Part shown: piece after piece, positions 61,361 to 64,000 of the stretch
Position numbering within the stretch: position 1 is the stretch's first letter
How the letters are laid out: the number at the start of each line of letters is the position of its first letter
Assembly: GCA_033065855.1 (NCBI GenBank)
Contig: JAVXUO010000367.1
Span: forward strand, 58,833 to 122,832
Direction: 5' to 3'
DNA: 64,000 bases
Source: Escallonia rubra
Taxonomy: Eukaryota > Streptophyta > Magnoliopsida > Escalloniales > Escalloniaceae
The notes under the pieces: model-generated
The model's input: only the letters and a program-made list of their open reading frames with translations
The model's database searches: none
What the model was told of the DNA's origin: nothing
Made by a program: the position numbers and the translations under genes

Positions 61361-63495
61361 GAAGGCCTGATTTATCGGAGTACCCTATCTGCTAGGGTTT
61401 CGAAGGATGTACGAGTCGACTGAGCAAGAGGAGGATAGAAGAAAACCCTAGCTTTGACTGCAGCCGTGTGTAACTTTGGCGATTTTGGGCAAAATCTTTA
61501 TAGCTGCACCGGTATATACTGCACGACGCCGTTGCTTGCGTTATCCATTCAATTCTAATTATTTTTAGAGTTTAGACTAAACTACTCTAGTTTCTATTTT
61601 CATGATGATTCTTTTTGGAAAAATATTTTCATAACTCTATGGCAAGAAATTTTCAAAAAAGGCTTGAATTTGCCATTAAAAGTGCATGTAAAGTGCAATA
61701 GTACCATGGATATCCTTTCTAAGTTGAGAAAGTTTATATGTTGCGAAACGCAGTTTTTAGTTTTGACCAACTATTGTTTTTAGCTTTCCTGATGCTCACA
61801 ATAACTAGTTTAGAACGACAATCTTGATGGTTACGATCTTTTTTTTCTGGACATGATCGACTGTTTTAGATCCTGAGAAGAAACAAAGAAAAAAAAAACC
61901 TTCATTTTTTGCTTTCATAAGTGTGAAAATTATTTAGGTAGTACCTATCAAATTCAATGATCAATTAATCATACTACCATTAAACCAAACTTTGCCAGCA
62001 CTGATGTTAGTTTTTCATGAGACATTTTTGGAAGGGAGGAATACTTAGAAGACGATGGACAAGATCTACATACGGAAAGTTCCCTACATTTTATAGAGAG
62101 ATTATGAAAGGAAACAGTATGCATGCAGCTCTGCAAAGTTCATGTTTATGATTTCCCACATTTCTCTGGCAATTGGAGGTGAGGAATGGTTGGGAGACGA
62201 CAGACAAGGTCTGCATAGGGAAAGTTCCCTATATTCCATACGGAGAGATATGAAAGAGAACAAGAGTATGCATGCAGCTCTGCAAAATTCATGTCTATGA
62301 TTTCCCACATTTTCTCTGGCAATCAAATGGGCAAGTAGGAACTATATGCATACAACTTCAGATAGACAGCCAGGCCGCGGAATCGAGGGATCCATGCAAG
62401 AATCACATTCATGATTCCCTAAACTACCCAAAGCAGTCAGATATGCAACCCTCGTGTATGAATTTTCCCTTTTCCTCTTAGATGCTTTGAAGGGGAGCGC
62501 GCACACTGAGCTTCAGCCAATCTTCAGGCCAACCACTCAGAAAGTGGACATGATGCAAAAAGATATCACTTGAACTCCGTCGTCTTCAAGACTTTTGGGT
62601 GCAGCATCCTTTTGCAGTGAAATTTTTAACTCAGCAATTCTTCAGGAGCATTGGCACCTCTCGTGCCCTTGCTACGATCGAGGCAATAACAAACTGAATA
62701 GCATGGGAAGAACCTTAAGATTTGTAATCTTGATGGAAATAGCAGAAAATGTGAGCTAAAAATAACTTTTATTTTTGGGGATGGGGTGGGGAGAAATGGG
62801 GTCAGGGAGAACCAATCTTGACGCAGTAGAAAGGAGATGCTCTGCAATAGTAAGAGTGTGTTAATAACTGAAGGCACTGTAGCCACATATTATTGTAAGC
62901 TTGCGAAAACCATGATCTTTGCCAGGATGTATAGACAAGTAGAACTGATATACTCGATGCATGCTAATATTACCTCAACTGCAGATTAGTGGAATTTGAA
63001 GATTGTCTATATGACTATGAAAGCCCAGCATTTCCATCCCACTCTGCGGTGATGGAATAGCTGGTCACGAACTCGACGGTTCCATACACGGCAAACAACT
63101 ATCCTCGGTGGAAAAATTCCCATGTATTCAAAAGGCACCTTCCTAAGACTGGGTATAAAGCACTGAACTCTGTAAGAGATAAAATAAGCCGAGACTGGAC
63201 TCCTTCAACTCATAACAACATCCACTCATGAACTACTCTATCTTGTAATGCTTTTGGGAAGCTGACATGACACTTGGTTATCATTTCTGAAATTTTTTAG
63301 GATGCATACTCCCGCATAATTATTGAGATAGAAGAAATTAATTTGAGAAGCAAAGTATATCATTTCAATAAGCAGAACAAAATATTTGGGAAGACGTACA
63401 TGGAACTAAGAAAGAGAACCATTGAGTTGAAAGACAAACTTACAGCTACAAACCGTATCAAGTATCACCTATGCCTCTCAATTGTCATCAACCAC
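61361..63495. other. hnRNP upstream region and intergenic DNA
   Basis: Holds the probable hnRNP promoter (about 61400-61540, minus strand) and AT-rich DNA with a tandem duplication at 62038-62323. No complete gene is supported. The 3' UTR of the acidic-protein gene should lie just below 63496. Confidence 0.45.
62038..62323. repeat. Tandem duplication of about 140 bp
   Basis: Copy 1 (62038-62173) and copy 2 (62183-62323) share GGAAAGTTCCCTA, GAGAGA, TATGCATGCAGCTCTGCAAA, TTCATGT and TATGATTTCCCACATTT, ending TCTCTGGCAAT, in the same order. They are separated by about 9 bp. The next 140 bp contain weaker echoes (ATGCAAGAATCACATTCATGA), possibly a third, decayed copy. Confidence 0.85.
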
Positions 63496-64000
63496 TTACT
63501 CTTCTTCTTCGTCTTCATCAAAATCTTCCTCCTCTTCTTCATCTTCCTCGCTTTCCACTTCATCCTCTTCATTATCAACAATGAAACCTCCAAGGGTATC
63601 ATCATCTTCGTCGTCTCCTTCTTCGTCGTCGTCAATGTCGTTATCATTTGCTGGTGTACTCTTCTTCTGTCTAGAATTCTTGTTAGTTCTTGTATCTTTG
63701 ATGGTCTTGTCACGGTCCTTTGATCTAGTTGAATATTTAGATCTTTGAGCCTTTCTTAAGCTCGTAGTTAGCTCCTTATCTTCTTCACTATCGCCCGTCC
63801 ACTCATCATCATCAACACCCTCGCCTTTCTTCCTCTTTCTCCTCCCACCTTTCCTCCTTTCCTTATCCCCAACCTCCTCATCCTCACTGTTCTCTCCATG
63901 TTCCTCAAGAAACCAATCCCAATTCTCGGGATCACGCATCATTTTCTTTGGATAGCTGTCAAATTCGTGCCCCAGTACAATAAAACCAAGCCCTGCATTT
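63496..64000 (-). CDS. 3' part of an unidentified acidic protein
   Basis: The minus strand is open from the window edge to a TAA at 63498-63496, about 167 residues. It begins in mid-exon with NAGLGFIVLGHEFDSYPKKM and MRDPENWDWFLEEHGENSE, a well-folded-looking segment that I cannot assign to a family. Next come a basic patch, KERRKGGRRKRKKGE, resembling a nuclear localisation signal, then Asp/Glu-rich tracts to the end (DFDEDEEEE). The composition suggests a nuclear or chromatin-associated protein, by inference only. The 5' part lies beyond 64000. The terminal bases GAAGA/GTAAGT also form a perfect donor site, so the visible stop might be intronic and the protein longer. Confidence 0.65.
   Translation of the reverse strand, partial: NAGLGFIVLGHEFDSYPKKMMRDPENWDWFLEEHGENSEDEEVGDKERRKGGRRKRKKGEGVDDDEWTGDSEEDKELTTSLRKAQRSKYSTRSKDRDKTIKDTRTNKNSRQKKSTPANDNDIDDDEEGDDEDDDTLGGFIVDNEEDEVESEEDEEEEEDFDEDEEEE

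Noticed and set aside
63482-63748. Plus-strand Ser-rich frame at the right edge
   Set aside because: It is the complement of the Asp/Glu-rich codons of the acidic protein.
1-64000. Search for tRNA, rRNA, snRNA or classical miRNA genes
   Set aside because: No cloverleaf, rRNA block or known mature miRNA word was recognised by eye. A covariance-model scan would be needed to exclude them.

Overview
The window is nuclear DNA from a flowering plant, most likely a eudicot. Genes are split by GT-AG introns, intergenic DNA is AT-rich and littered with small decayed transposons, microsatellites and homopolymer tracts, and every recognisable protein belongs to a plant family. I cannot name the species. 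I rebuilt seven complete protein-coding genes by joining exons by eye. In each the phases agree across all junctions and the joined protein reads through family motifs. One further gene is cut by the right edge.

Layout: 1-6 kb, transposon remnants and low-complexity DNA. 6.3-8.9 kb (+), an IQM-type calmodulin-binding protein (535 aa). 9-17 kb, mostly repeats: an LTR-like direct-repeat pair, a terminal-inverted-repeat element, a perfect hairpin and two unidentified coding-like stretches. 17.2-19.5 kb (+), an IQD protein with an IQ67 domain (430 aa). 19.5-27.5 kb, a gene-poor 8 kb with a short LTR followed by a primer-binding-like site. 27.6-29.6 kb (+), an R2R3-MYB of MYB103 type (369 aa). 33.0-36.5 kb (-), mitochondrial ribosomal protein bL34m (156 aa) with a 2.9 kb intron. 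37.9-38.4 kb (-), an RNase H-like retrotransposon relic with one stop codon. 39.1-44.3 kb (-), a SurE-like phosphatase/nucleotidase (386 aa, 10 exons). 44.3-48.5 kb, intergenic, with a non-autonomous hAT-like element. 48.5-55.0 kb (-), a plastid-type glyoxylate/succinic semialdehyde reductase GLYR2 (343 aa, 12 exons). 55-56.9 kb, tandem repeats upstream of GLYR2. 56.9-61.2 kb (-), an hnRNP A/B-like protein with two RRMs and a Gly-rich tail (404 aa). 61.3-63.5 kb, intergenic with a 145 bp tandem duplication. 63.5-64.0 kb (-), the 3' end of an unidentified acidic protein.

The genes do not form a pathway or operon: calmodulin signalling (IQM, IQD), secondary-wall transcription (MYB), mitochondrial translation (bL34m), phosphate/nucleotide metabolism (SurE), aldehyde detoxification (GLYR2) and RNA processing (hnRNP). 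From memory, Arabidopsis carries close relatives of IQD, hnRNP, GLYR2 and SurE in two duplicated segments of chromosome 1, so the gene order here probably reflects old eudicot synteny. I found no convincing undescribed multigene system. The most interesting signals are a stop-free 90 bp intron in the IQM gene, an altered metal-binding motif in the SurE protein, tandem repeats directly upstream of GLYR2, and a perfect 17 bp hairpin next to an unidentified coding-like fragment.
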